Assembly (NCBI GenBank): GCA_963575675.1
Contig: CAUYUA010000228.1
Coordinates: forward strand, 27,994 to 91,993
Length of the DNA: 64,000 bases
Direction of reading: 5' to 3'
Origin: CAUYUA01 sp963575675
Lineage (GTDB): Bacteria; Pseudomonadota; Alphaproteobacteria; Azospirillales; Azospirillaceae
The notes beneath the pieces are model-generated. The model searched no databases. It was not told the DNA's origin and saw only the letters and a program-made list of their open reading frames with translations. How positions within the stretch are numbered: position 1 is the first letter of the stretch; every line of letters starts with the position of its first letter. The position numbers and the translations under genes are program-made. Below, in pieces: positions 1-8,094 of this stretch.

Positions 1-557
1 ATCTGAAGCCCGAAGCGCTGATCGCCAGCAATACGTCTTCGATTTCGATCACTCGTTTGGCGGCCGTTACAGATCGTCCGCCAAAATTCATGGGCATGCA
101 CTTCATGAATCCGGTTCCAATGATGGAACTGGTGGAGCTGATTCGCGGCATTGCCACCGATGAAGACACCTTCAACAAAGTCAAGGAATTGACGGATCGG
201 TTGAAGAAGAAGTCTGCTGTCGCTGAAGATTTCCCTGCCTTCATCGTCAACCGTATCTTGTTGCCGATGATTAACGAAGCCGTCTATACTCTTTACGAAG
301 GCGTCGGCTCGGTTGAAGCCATTGACACCGCCATGAAGTTAGGCGCTCACCATCCGATGGGCCCCTTGGAATTGGCTGACTTCATTGGTCTCGATACATG
401 CTTGGCTGTTATGCAGGTTCTGTACGAAGGCTTGGCCGATAGCAAGTATCGTCCATGCCCGTTGTTGGTGAAGTACGTCGAAGCACATTGGGTTGGTCGC
501 AAAGCTGGACGTGGGTTCTATGATTACAGTGGCCCCAAACCAGTTCCAACTCGCTAA
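1..557 (+). CDS. 3-hydroxybutyryl-CoA dehydrogenase, 3' part
   Basis: NAD(P)-dependent oxidation of 3-hydroxyacyl-CoA, used in fatty acid or polyhydroxybutyrate/butanoyl-CoA metabolism in the cytoplasm. The reading frame is open from the left edge (codons in phase with base 3), so the N-terminal Rossmann part lies outside the window. Visible are the SNTSS stretch, FMGMHFMNPVPMMELVELI at the end of the NAD domain, and the C-terminal dimerisation domain with FIVNRILLPMINEA, HHPMGPLELADFIGLDT and the typical ending GRKAGRGFYDYSG. An internal TTG at 57 is not a credible start because homology continues upstream of it. A hairpin follows the stop. Family assignment is firm; the exact substrate (3-hydroxybutyryl-CoA versus longer chains) is inferred. 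Confidence 0.92.
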   Translation, partial: LKPEALIASNTSSISITRLAAVTDRPPKFMGMHFMNPVPMMELVELIRGIATDEDTFNKVKELTDRLKKKSAVAEDFPAFIVNRILLPMINEAVYTLYEGVGSVEAIDTAMKLGAHHPMGPLELADFIGLDTCLAVMQVLYEGLADSKYRPCPLLVKYVEAHWVGRKAGRGFYDYSGPKPVPTR

Positions 558-582
558 CTAAAACTTGGTCTGTTTTTAAGAC

Positions 583-614
583 ACCGGCAAGGTCTCTAAG
601 GCCTTGCCGGTTTA
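583..614 (+). terminator. Rho-independent terminator after the dehydrogenase gene
   Basis: A perfect 10-bp stem (ACCGGCAAGG at 583-592 with CCTTGCCGGT at 602-611) encloses a 9-nt loop and is followed by a short T run. It lies 26 bp after the stop codon of the upstream gene. Confidence 0.75.
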
Positions 615-690
615 AAAATGAAGAGAGAAGAGTATATCTTATTTAAGAAGATTTAATCTGTATGGTTTGAATTTTTAAGGCGTTTGGAGT

Positions 691-1131
691 GTGATTAGAA
701 AACTCAATATTTCCATTTTTAATGATCTGGATGAGCTGTCTCGGTTGGCAAGCGCAGTGGATGATTTTGTCACTGCTGTTGGCGTGTCTTCTGATATTGC
801 TTTTACTTTAAATGTTTGTTTCGATGAATTGATTACAAATACGATTTCATATGGGTATAGCGACAATCTAATTCATGAGATATTTGTTGGAATTGATTTT
901 GATGGTCAGGCGTTTCATATTAAAATTCAAGATGATGCTAATCCATTCAATGTTTTTAAAGACTCTCCGAAGCCCGATCTTGAATCGGACCTTATGGAGC
1001 GTCCGATTGGAGGCCTGGGAGTTTTTTTTGTAAAGCAATGGATGAATACTGTCTCTTATCACCGTGAAAATGGTTATAATTTTGTTTGTTTGGAGAAATT
1101 CCTTATAAGTCCCCCTCATCCAGGTGTTTAA
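691..1131 (+). CDS. RsbW-like anti-sigma factor serine kinase (HATPase_c_2)
   Basis: Cytoplasmic GHKL-type ATP-binding protein of the RsbW/SpoIIAB family. Such proteins bind or phosphorylate a STAS antagonist and sequester a sigma factor or another partner. In the 146 residues the N-box is FDELITNTISYG (Asn50), the G1 box is DDANPFN (residues 81-87) and the G2 region is RPIGGLGVFFVKQ (105-117). The start is GTG at 691, since no ATG lies nearby; the purine-rich GGAG just before it is very close for a ribosome binding site, so the start could shift. The STAS gene follows after 23 bp and is probably its partner. No cognate PP2C phosphatase or sigma factor gene is in the adjacent sequence. Confidence 0.82.
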   Translation: MIRKLNISIFNDLDELSRLASAVDDFVTAVGVSSDIAFTLNVCFDELITNTISYGYSDNLIHEIFVGIDFDGQAFHIKIQDDANPFNVFKDSPKPDLESDLMERPIGGLGVFFVKQWMNTVSYHRENGYNFVCLEKFLISPPHPGV

Positions 1132-1154
1132 CACATAGCTTGTGGAGAGATAAA

Positions 1155-1496
1155 ATGGCGCTCATTCAGGAGGCTGTTAACGAAATAACAATCGCGATTC
1201 CCAAACAAAGAGTGGATAGCGCAAACGCACGGCAATTTGAACAAGACCTTTTGGATGTTATTAAAAACAAAGCAAAAAAAGTGTTGGTTGATTTTAGAGA
1301 TATTGATTACATCAGCAGCGCTGGCTTGCGTGTAATTTTGCTCTCGGCCAAAACTGCAAAAGCAACAGGGGTTCCGTTCGCGTTGTGTTCGATGAAGGAT
1401 AAGATCAAAGAGGTTTTTGTGGTCAGTGGTTTTGCAAAAATTCTGAGCATACATCCGTCGCGTGAAATTGCAATTCAAGCGATGTCATCTAACTAA
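1155..1496 (+). CDS. STAS-domain anti-sigma factor antagonist (SpoIIAA/RsbV-like)
   Basis: Single STAS domain of 113 residues. In this family the unphosphorylated protein binds the partner kinase and releases the partner's target. The core VDFRDIDYISSAGLRVILL matches the STAS signature; by alignment to SpoIIAA the phosphorylatable serine is Ser55 in ISSAGL. The start is ATG at 1155, preceded by GGAGAG at 1143-1148; an upstream in-frame ATG at 1086 would overlap the kinase gene and add residues with no STAS similarity. It sits 23 bp after the RsbW-like gene and is probably co-transcribed with it. What output the pair controls cannot be read from this sequence. Confidence 0.88.
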   Translation: MALIQEAVNEITIAIPKQRVDSANARQFEQDLLDVIKNKAKKVLVDFRDIDYISSAGLRVILLSAKTAKATGVPFALCSMKDKIKEVFVVSGFAKILSIHPSREIAIQAMSSN

Positions 1497-1540
1497 GTGC
1501 TCTAGCCGCTTGAGCTCTTCTTTTAATTTTTCTTAATACG

Positions 1541-1583
1541 AACTATATAGGCGCAGGAATTTTATTCCTGCGCCTATATAGTT
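1541..1583. terminator. Perfect 20-bp inverted repeat between convergent genes
   Basis: AACTATATAGGCGCAGGAAT (1541-1560), a 3-nt TTT loop, and its exact reverse complement (1564-1583). It lies between the stop of the STAS gene and the stop of the leftward gene at 1619, where a bidirectional transcription stop would be expected. There is no clear T run on either side, so the terminator role is an inference from structure and position. Confidence 0.6.
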
Positions 1584-1618
1584 ATGCTCTTAAATTATTT
1601 TCTGGAATTTTAAGACTT

Positions 1619-2656
1619 TTATGGTTTTGATGGGCGAATTGTTCTTGCAATTCTAAATCCAAGCACGCTTGAACGCAACCCAGGCGTTTCTCGATCTCTG
1701 TGTGCAGAGCGCAAATCAGTAGGAGGACTTAACCACGAACCTCCACGTAGACTACGGAATTCACATCGTCCTAACACCCAAGGATCACCGTTGTTCGGTG
1801 CTCCGATATAATTCTCATGCCAACAATCTTCCACCCATTCAGAAACATTGCCCAGAATATCATAGACACCAAAAAGGTTAGCGGGAAACGATCCCACAGG
1901 AGCCGTAATGAGAGACGCCGTGAAGGAACGGTCAAGACAACCGGCACAATTTGCACGTTGTACACCGATGTCGTTACCCCACCATCGGATTGTGGTTGAG
2001 CCCGCGCGTGCAATATATTCCCACTCGGCTTCTGACAACAATCGATAAGTTTCTCCAGTGTTTTTGGATAGCCAAGCAGTAAAAGCACGTGCATCTTCCC
2101 ACGAAACGCACACAACCGGATACTTATCGGTTTGCTCAAAACCTGGATATTTCCAATTTCGGTCGGCAAAGTACGTCCAAGATTCCTCAACCATAAGCCA
2201 GCATCCGTTTGCAATATAACCGGTGGCTTCGGTGAAGCGAGCAAATTCTCCACGAGTAACTTCTGTGCGACCAACAGCGAAAGCGGTGGGGAATTCCACA
2301 ACATGTTGAGGCATGGCGCGATCACGATATCGCGCTGCTACAGAAAGACGGGCTTCTTCAGTGACGGAAGCGCCCATTTGGAATTTTCCAGGTTCAACTA
2401 CGACCAGTTCAGGACAGTCCCAACAATCACGTATAATTGCGCCGGAAGCAATAGAATCAACGCTTTTCCACAACGAAACTGGAGGTAATTGTCCCATGAC
2501 AGGGTGCAAAATAGAGGGAACGCGCATCGACGCAGAATATGTCGAAAACTTATTAGCAGCCATTCCTTGGGACATGCGCACGTTAAATAATGTCATAAAA
2601 CACAAAAACACAAAGACCATGCGCTGAAAGGTGGAAAATCTGCCTTGGGCGATCAT
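1619..2656 (-). CDS. Secreted formylglycine-generating-enzyme-family protein (SUMF1/FGE-sulfatase domain)
   Basis: Exported protein of 345 residues with a C-type-lectin-like FGE-sulfatase domain. The start ATG at 2656 gives MIAQGRFSTFQRMVFVFLC, a plausible signal peptide; upstream codons would add an AT-rich non-homologous leader. Family hallmarks are VEPGKFQMGA, VTRGEFARFTEATGY, YPVVCVSWEDARAFTAWLSK, YRLLSEAEWEYIARAG, DILGNVSEWVEDCW, RGGSW and the closing GFRIAR. True FGEs convert a sulfatase cysteine to formylglycine using two active-site cysteines; many bacterial members are non-catalytic or do other oxidations (EgtB, PvdO types). No sulfatase gene is nearby, so the function is open. It is a single gene, separated from the leftward set upstream by a terminator. 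Confidence 0.85.
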   Translation of the reverse strand: MIAQGRFSTFQRMVFVFLCFMTLFNVRMSQGMAANKFSTYSASMRVPSILHPVMGQLPPVSLWKSVDSIASGAIIRDCWDCPELVVVEPGKFQMGASVTEEARLSVAARYRDRAMPQHVVEFPTAFAVGRTEVTRGEFARFTEATGYIANGCWLMVEESWTYFADRNWKYPGFEQTDKYPVVCVSWEDARAFTAWLSKNTGETYRLLSEAEWEYIARAGSTTIRWWGNDIGVQRANCAGCLDRSFTASLITAPVGSFPANLFGVYDILGNVSEWVEDCWHENYIGAPNNGDPWVLGRCEFRSLRGGSWLSPPTDLRSAHRDRETPGLRSSVLGFRIARTIRPSKP

Positions 2657-2743
2657 GGTCGCTCTCTCATCTCTATTTTGGGAGGAGGTTCGCTCTTTTT
2701 TAGCAAAAAAGAACAAAAAAGAGGATAAAAAAACGCATTCAAA

Positions 2744-2782
2744 CAATATTGGAGGAGAAGGTAGGCTTCTCCTCCAATATTG
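2744..2782 (-). terminator. Rho-independent terminator of the GldAFG-like set
   Basis: A perfect 17-bp inverted repeat (CAATATTGGAGGAGAAG at 2744-2760 and its complement at 2766-2782) with a 5-nt loop begins 6 bp after the stop of the DUF4340 gene. Reading leftward it is followed within about 10 nt by a long T-rich stretch (complement of 2701-2734). Confidence 0.8.
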
Positions 2783-2787
2783 AAGCA

Positions 2788-3996
2788 TTATTTACTCTCC
2801 GGCTTCTTTTCTGAAACGTCTAAGACGATCAAATCCTCAATTTTTCGCATGAGATATGTTGTGGCATGGGAAGAAAATTGAAACGCCCACCCATTATAAA
2901 GCTGCGTAATTCTCTTCGCTTCTTTTTCAACTTCGGTCATTGGCAATAAGGGATTTAAAGACTCAACCCTCTCAGGGGCAGAGGGCGTAGACGGCGAATT
3001 TGCATCAGGCGTTTTTGGTGATGGGATAAGCGAGGGCCATTGGCTTGCCGCTTTGGCAGCTTGGCCGGTGTCAAAATGAGAGGTAAAGTTTGCCCACACT
3101 TTTCCGTCTTTTTGAACCGAACGAGCAGTCACAACCAAGCCATCAAAACTATAATAGTTGGCTTGAACGGCGCCTTTGAAATCTATTAAATTCTCTTTAG
3201 AGACCTCATCAAAACTCAAATAGTCGAGACCGTGGCTGACATCGCTGATTTCAGAGGATTTGGTTTTTACATCATCCGGTTGCGCCAGCAACGTAAAGTT
3301 ATGATCCTTGGGGTCTGAGCGTGAAATTGTAAAAATGGCGCCGCCAGGTTGACGCACGGAAACCGCCATGAGACGTTCATAAGCAATTTTTGGCAATGGA
3401 CGATAAAGCCAACGAATTGAGTTGGCTTCAACGGGAAGACGGCCTTCAACCAACCAACTTTGAGGTTCGCCACGTTGTTTATGGTTGAGGCGACGCGCAT
3501 AGAATGAGCCGCTGCGATTTAGCGACTCGACATCAGCGTTTTTTCCTATCAGTAGTCCAGCGAGCTGTTTTCCGGCAGCGTCGAATGCGACGATTTGAGT
3601 AGCGACGGACACAGGGGAGTCAACATCATTGACGCCAATTTTAACGTAAAGGTCAGGATTGTTGGTGCGAGGCTCTAAGGCAATCAGCTCAGACAAGCCG
3701 ACGGCGGCTTGTTTCACTTGATCAAGATCGGCGTAATATCCGCTTTTCTCTATGACGGTCCAAGGGAATTCCGCTGAGTGATCATCAAGACGCGCAAGTG
3801 TAACCGTTTTTCCGGCGTTGGTGATTTTCAGAGTCGTTATATCGTTCAGGCGTGTCTTGAGATCAGGAAAGAACGGCCCCGGCGTAACGGGGCGAGCGGA
3901 TATTTCTTCGTCGTACTGTTTCTTAACAATATATCCGGCGCCGCCAACGGCGCCGACAGTGATTGTCGCCAGAAAGAAAAAATGGATGGATCGCAT
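2788..3996 (-). CDS. DUF4340-domain membrane-anchored protein
   Basis: 402 residues with one N-terminal transmembrane segment (about residues 5-23, FFFLATITVGAVGGAGYIV) and a mainly periplasmic body. The pattern LNDITTLKITNAGKTVTLARL and PWTVIEKSGYYADLDQVKQAA is that of DUF4340 proteins, which are repeatedly encoded last in operons with a GldG-like auxiliary protein and an ABC-2 transporter. A Pro/Ser/Asn-rich linker (PSPKTPDANSPSTPSAPER) lies near residue 330. It starts 30 bp after the GldG-like gene and is followed directly by a strong terminator, so it is the last gene of the set. The molecular role of DUF4340 is not established. Confidence 0.85.
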   Translation of the reverse strand: MRSIHFFFLATITVGAVGGAGYIVKKQYDEEISARPVTPGPFFPDLKTRLNDITTLKITNAGKTVTLARLDDHSAEFPWTVIEKSGYYADLDQVKQAAVGLSELIALEPRTNNPDLYVKIGVNDVDSPVSVATQIVAFDAAGKQLAGLLIGKNADVESLNRSGSFYARRLNHKQRGEPQSWLVEGRLPVEANSIRWLYRPLPKIAYERLMAVSVRQPGGAIFTISRSDPKDHNFTLLAQPDDVKTKSSEISDVSHGLDYLSFDEVSKENLIDFKGAVQANYYSFDGLVVTARSVQKDGKVWANFTSHFDTGQAAKAASQWPSLIPSPKTPDANSPSTPSAPERVESLNPLLPMTEVEKEAKRITQLYNGWAFQFSSHATTYLMRKIEDLIVLDVSEKKPESK

Positions 3997-4026
3997 GGCT
4001 TGTGTCTCCGGGACCGAACGTGCCGT

Positions 4027-6018
4027 TTATCCTTGCGTTGTCTGTAGCCGACGTTTGCGTCCACGCGCGCCAGCCATGATAATAGCAAAAAACGCAACAA
4101 TAACAGGCATCAAGCCTATATTGACGGCTTTAATTTTTGTGGCGAGCGCGTCTATGTCGCGGTTAAGGTTACGTTGCACGTCACGTAATTCCTTGCGAAT
4201 ACGAAGCACCTCTTGTCGAAAATTGTCAATTGCAGCATGTTCGTCAACAGAGAGTAAAGAACTTCCGGCGCCTGGTTTGCTTTTGCTTTGAAGCTCTGTA
4301 ATTTGTTTCTCTGTTTGCTCTAAATTACGACGTAGCTCTTGTTCACGGGCCAAGAATTGACGACCAGCGAAACGGCGTAATTCTTCAACAACGATGAATG
4401 GTCGAGTCGCGCCAGCTCGACCGCGCAGTCCAATCAAGTCAGATGATCCGGCCAAATGATCTATGCCGTTGATAACAAAGTCACCATTTCCGGCCATAGG
4501 AATCATGACCTTCTGCCCAAAAAAGCTCTGGCTTTGAACCCAGAATCGGTCTTCCAAAAAATCGCTGTCAGCAACTAGAATAACGTTTATCGGAGACACA
4601 GAAGTTTCCAAACGAGGCTTGGTTGGAACAACAACTTCGGGTTTCTTTTCCTCGGTTTTATTCTCAGTTGTTTTGATTTCAGGAGATTGATTTTCTGCTT
4701 GATCTTTGTTTTTCTCTTTGTTTTCGACGGCGGGCGGGCCTTCCGGAAAAGCCGTTTTGGCTGCGCCGGAGACTCGGGCCGCCAAAGTCAAGCGTTGGCC
4801 GTTTGGTTGTAATGAGGTCAAAAGCCCCTCGGGATCAGGCCGGAAGCGCAAATAGCTGATGTCGGCAAGTTGTCCTTGGGTGGAGCTGGTTAAAAGAGGT
4901 TCGAAATGCGTGGTCGCGCCGGAGCGAGGCTTCAAACTTCCCGCAGAAGCCAAGTTGATTGTATTAAGATCGGCAAGAATTGGGTCTTTTCGATTCATAG
5001 AGTCTATCGGCAGGGAGAGCCATGCCGCATAAGGAACAGTGCGCCGTCGAGCGCCTTCACCCGTGGCGACGCGCAAAGCAAGTTTGGGATCGGCCACAAA
5101 TTTTCCATCTTCCATATCAACGCCCCATGCCTCGAATAATTTGCTGAGGGTTGCGGCGTGAGAGCTGGATGGATCGCTCATACCATAAGGGCCTGGCTGG
5201 TCAGATTCAGACTCTGCCCAAGGATCAACAAAAATCATAGCGCGACCACCACGTAGAACGTACTGGTCAATCGCATAGAGAGTCGTCGGCGTCAGAGTGC
5301 GTGGTCTTGCGATTAGGAGCACGTTGACGTCGTCATCAATGGACGCCACGTCGTTTTTCAGCATACGCACAGTGTAGGTTTGGCGCATTTGCTCCAACAG
5401 AGCATAAGATTGTCCTTGATTGCGCATGGCGGCCATGGCGCCTCCGGGACCAAACTCCATCGGGGCGTCGCCTAACACAGCGACCACAGATTTTTTAGGG
5501 TCCGTCAAATTATAGATAAGTTTGGTCAGATCGTATTCTAAGAAATTTTCCCGCTCTTGCTGAAAGAAAGAAATAACTTCTTTCCGGTCTGTTGAGTTCG
5601 TTCCGACCAAACCAAAATAAAACTGTTGTTGTGATCCTTGATCCACCGGGGCCGACTGCAATCCGGCTTGGACGGCGCGATCCTCTGAATCCGAAAACGG
5701 TTCCGGATCTATGACTTGCATCCGGATCATTCCACCGGAGCGATGAACGTATTCTTCCAAAAGCTCGCGCACACGCTGACCATAAGTCCGAATATTCGGA
5801 ACATCAGCAGATAGTCGCTCGGAAAAGAAGAAGCGCAACATGATTGGTTCTTTTATGGTCGCGAGGATGTTGCGAGTCCCCGGAGACAAAGTGAAAAGTT
5901 GATCTGCGGTCAAATCGAGACGCGCCTGGCGTAGGCCGGCGTTGCTCACAATATTGATCGCAATAAACAAGATCGCCGAGGTGATCAACCCGGCGATCGA
6001 CATCAGCCGTCGATCCAT
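4027..6018 (-). CDS. GldG-like ABC transporter auxiliary protein
   Basis: 663 residues. An N-terminal transmembrane helix (about 10-28, LITSAILFIAINIVSNAGL) leads into the ABC_transp_aux domain: RQARLDLTADQLFTLSPGTRNIL, LRFFFSERLS, VRELLEEYVHRSGGMIRMQVIDPEPFSD and LLIARPRTLTPTTLYAIDQYVLRGGRAMIFVDPW. A Glu/Lys/Asn-rich linker follows (about 425-465), then a second globular part, a predicted coiled coil (about 570-640) and a C-terminal helix LMPVIVAFFAIIMAG before a basic tail. This is the architecture of GldG, known from Bacteroidetes gliding but common elsewhere with unknown cargo. The permease gene ends 10 bp upstream. No gliding or secretion genes are nearby, so the substrate is unknown. 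Confidence 0.85.
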   Translation of the reverse strand: MDRRLMSIAGLITSAILFIAINIVSNAGLRQARLDLTADQLFTLSPGTRNILATIKEPIMLRFFFSERLSADVPNIRTYGQRVRELLEEYVHRSGGMIRMQVIDPEPFSDSEDRAVQAGLQSAPVDQGSQQQFYFGLVGTNSTDRKEVISFFQQERENFLEYDLTKLIYNLTDPKKSVVAVLGDAPMEFGPGGAMAAMRNQGQSYALLEQMRQTYTVRMLKNDVASIDDDVNVLLIARPRTLTPTTLYAIDQYVLRGGRAMIFVDPWAESESDQPGPYGMSDPSSSHAATLSKLFEAWGVDMEDGKFVADPKLALRVATGEGARRRTVPYAAWLSLPIDSMNRKDPILADLNTINLASAGSLKPRSGATTHFEPLLTSSTQGQLADISYLRFRPDPEGLLTSLQPNGQRLTLAARVSGAAKTAFPEGPPAVENKEKNKDQAENQSPEIKTTENKTEEKKPEVVVPTKPRLETSVSPINVILVADSDFLEDRFWVQSQSFFGQKVMIPMAGNGDFVINGIDHLAGSSDLIGLRGRAGATRPFIVVEELRRFAGRQFLAREQELRRNLEQTEKQITELQSKSKPGAGSSLLSVDEHAAIDNFRQEVLRIRKELRDVQRNLNRDIDALATKIKAVNIGLMPVIVAFFAIIMAGARGRKRRLQTTQG

Positions 6019-6028
6019 GGGATAAGTC

Positions 6029-6763
6029 TCACTTTGCCTTTTTCAGGTCGATGACCAGAATGCTCGCCAAAAGCCAGATCGCGATCAGAGATGTAAAATA
6101 AACCACATCGCGAATGTCTATGACTCCTTCGGTAATGGCGTTGAAGCGGGTGATGAAACTGAATGAGGCGACCGTGTCGACAACGATCGATGGGGCCCAA
6201 GAGGCGAAGGTTTCCAGAACGATTGGAGTCCCCGACACCGTAAATAGGAAACAAACCATGACGCCGATTACAAAGGCGATCACTTGATTTTTGGTGGCTG
6301 CCGAAAGGCAAGAACAAATTGCTAAATAGCCTCCAGCCATAAGAAAACTTCCAATATATCCGGCGACGATAACGCCGTGATCAGGTCTCCCGAGCCAAGA
6401 CACGGTCAACCAAATCGGAAATGTTAGCGAGACGACAATGATGGTGAAAAACCAAGCGGCAAGAAATTTGCCAACGGCAATGGCAGGTAAGCTGATGGGC
6501 AAAGTCAGAAGAAGCTCGATGGTTCCGGATTTGCGTTCTTCGGCCCACATTCGCATGGCGATGGCCGGAATCAGTAAAAGATATAGCCAGGGATGAAAGA
6601 GAAAAAACGGTCGTAGGTCCGCCTGTCCTCGTTCAAACAAATTCCCAATGTAGAAGGTAAATATCCCGCTTAGAAACAAGAAAATGATGATGAATATATA
6701 GGCGACCGGCGTTGAGAAATAGCTGCTCAATTCGCGTCGAAAGACGGTGAAAGCGCCGCTCAT
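6029..6763 (-). CDS. ABC-2 type permease (GldF/NosY-like)
   Basis: 244-residue inner-membrane permease with about six transmembrane helices. It begins MSGAFTVFRRELSSYFSTPVAY, the typical ABC-2 start of an amphipathic N-terminus followed by YIFIIIFLFLSG. Conserved features include MRMWAEERKSGTIELLLTLPIS, a hallmark of the family. Its start overlaps the ATPase gene by 4 bp (ATGA at 6760-6763), so the two are likely translationally coupled and form one transporter with the GldG-like and DUF4340 proteins downstream. The cargo is unknown. Confidence 0.9.
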   Translation of the reverse strand: MSGAFTVFRRELSSYFSTPVAYIFIIIFLFLSGIFTFYIGNLFERGQADLRPFFLFHPWLYLLLIPAIAMRMWAEERKSGTIELLLTLPISLPAIAVGKFLAAWFFTIIVVSLTFPIWLTVSWLGRPDHGVIVAGYIGSFLMAGGYLAICSCLSAATKNQVIAFVIGVMVCFLFTVSGTPIVLETFASWAPSIVVDTVASFSFITRFNAITEGVIDIRDVVYFTSLIAIWLLASILVIDLKKAK

Positions 6764-7656
6764 GCTTTCTCTCCCTTCTTTTTCTTGGCCGCCGAGTCGG
6801 AGACGCCGACGCGGGCAGGGGAGGGTTGTTGGGGGGGATTGCAGACCGATCCGGTTTCAGAATCGGTTTTTCCTAATTCGATTTTATGCTGGACGCCGGA
6901 TGAGGGCGCCTCAAACGCGCCGGTCGTGATTTTGCGGAAGACGGCGTCCAGGCGTCCGGATTCAGCATAGAGGTCGTTGAACCACCAGCCGTTATTCTTT
7001 TCGTCAGGACGGCCTTCGGCCAGAACGCGCCCGCGCGAGATGATCAAAGCTCGCGTGCATACCGATTCGACCTCTTCGAGAATATGCGTCGAAATGATAA
7101 TGGCTTTCTCGCGCGCCATGTCTTGAATGAGTTTGCGGACTTCAAACTTCTGATTCGGATCGAGGCCGTCTGTTGGTTCGTCGAGCACCAACACATCGGG
7201 GTCATGAAGAATGGCCTGAGCCAAACCAACGCGGCGTTTAAAGCCTTTCGACAACGTATCAATTGGCTGATGCAACACCGGGCCGATTTGAATGCGCTCG
7301 ATTGCTTCGGCCAATTTGACGCGTCGTGTTTTTCCGCGCAAGCTCCGGGCGTCTGCAATAAAACCGAGGAATTCAGCGGGCGTCATGTCGGGGTACGCTG
7401 GCGCGCCCTCCGGCAAGTAGCCGATTCGCCGTTTCGCCTGAATCGATCGAGTTGTGACATCGTAACCACACACAGATATCCGCCCGGCGCTCGGAGTTAA
7501 AAAGCCGGTGAGCATCTTCATGGTGGTTGATTTGCCAGCGCCGTTCGGACCAAGAAAGCCTAGAACCGTTCCGCGTTCGACGTTGAAAGTGACGCCATCG
7601 ACCGCTGTGAACGCTCCAAACCGCTTGACGAGGTCGCGTATCTCAATCATCGCCAT
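6760..7656 (-). CDS. ABC transporter ATP-binding protein (GldA-like)
   Basis: 298-residue ATPase with Walker A GPNGAGKST, Q-loop region GYLPEGAPAYPDMT, signature LSKGFKRRVGLAQAIL, Walker B VLVLDEPTDGLDP and the switch histidine in IISTHILEEVE. The ATG at 7656 was chosen because AGGAGAAGG lies 9-13 nt upstream; a TTG at 7659 and an ATG at 7650 are alternatives. After residue 225 the C-terminus (NNGWWFNDLYAESGRLDAVFRKIT, then a Lys-rich end) fits this subfamily. It powers the permease encoded immediately downstream and is the first gene of a four-gene leftward unit. Confidence 0.92.
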   Translation of the reverse strand: MAMIEIRDLVKRFGAFTAVDGVTFNVERGTVLGFLGPNGAGKSTTMKMLTGFLTPSAGRISVCGYDVTTRSIQAKRRIGYLPEGAPAYPDMTPAEFLGFIADARSLRGKTRRVKLAEAIERIQIGPVLHQPIDTLSKGFKRRVGLAQAILHDPDVLVLDEPTDGLDPNQKFEVRKLIQDMAREKAIIISTHILEEVESVCTRALIISRGRVLAEGRPDEKNNGWWFNDLYAESGRLDAVFRKITTGAFEAPSSGVQHKIELGKTDSETGSVCNPPQQPSPARVGVSDSAAKKKKGEKA

Positions 7657-8049
7657 CAAACTTTACCTTCTCCTGGCGGGTCTTTGAGAGGTGCATCATT
7701 CGAGAATGATCATCGCGGAACGCCGTCATACGACGCCCAACGACTTTGTCGCTTTTGTCGGTCTCCGGCCACATCAGCCGGCCAACGAAGAGCGGTTCGC
7801 TGACAAGCAAGGCGCTCTTGGAGATTGGGTGGCTAGAACCGATTGTCAAGAGAGGTCTGCCTGGATTGGGAAGAGTTTTCAACCAGCAAATCGGATGAAC
7901 GAGATAAATCAGCGTAGATTTCTTAATTTTAGAGTTTTATGAGGGAAATCGCCTTACTTTAGGCTGAGTCGCATAAGATATATTATGGAAAACAAGCCAT
8001 TCGGGCCATAGGGCAAAAAAAAACAATAACGCCATAAATCGAAAGCCGC
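7657..8049. other. Intergenic region, divergent promoters expected
   Basis: About 390 bp between the divergently transcribed ATPase and GT9 genes. Short open frames here have no recognisable protein features. The part after 7920 is AT-rich. I see no repeat or RNA gene. Confidence 0.5.
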
Positions 8050-8079
8050 TTGGCAAACCAGAGCCAACGCGGTTATAAT
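8050..8079 (+). promoter_or_regulatory. Candidate sigma-70 promoter of the GT9 gene
   Basis: TTGGCA at 8050-8055, an 18-bp spacer and a perfect TATAAT at 8074-8079. Transcription would begin near 8086, only about 9 nt before the ATG at 8095, giving a very short leader. The match is by eye to the E. coli consensus. Confidence 0.5.
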
Positions 8080-8094
8080 TCAGATCGCCGATCT

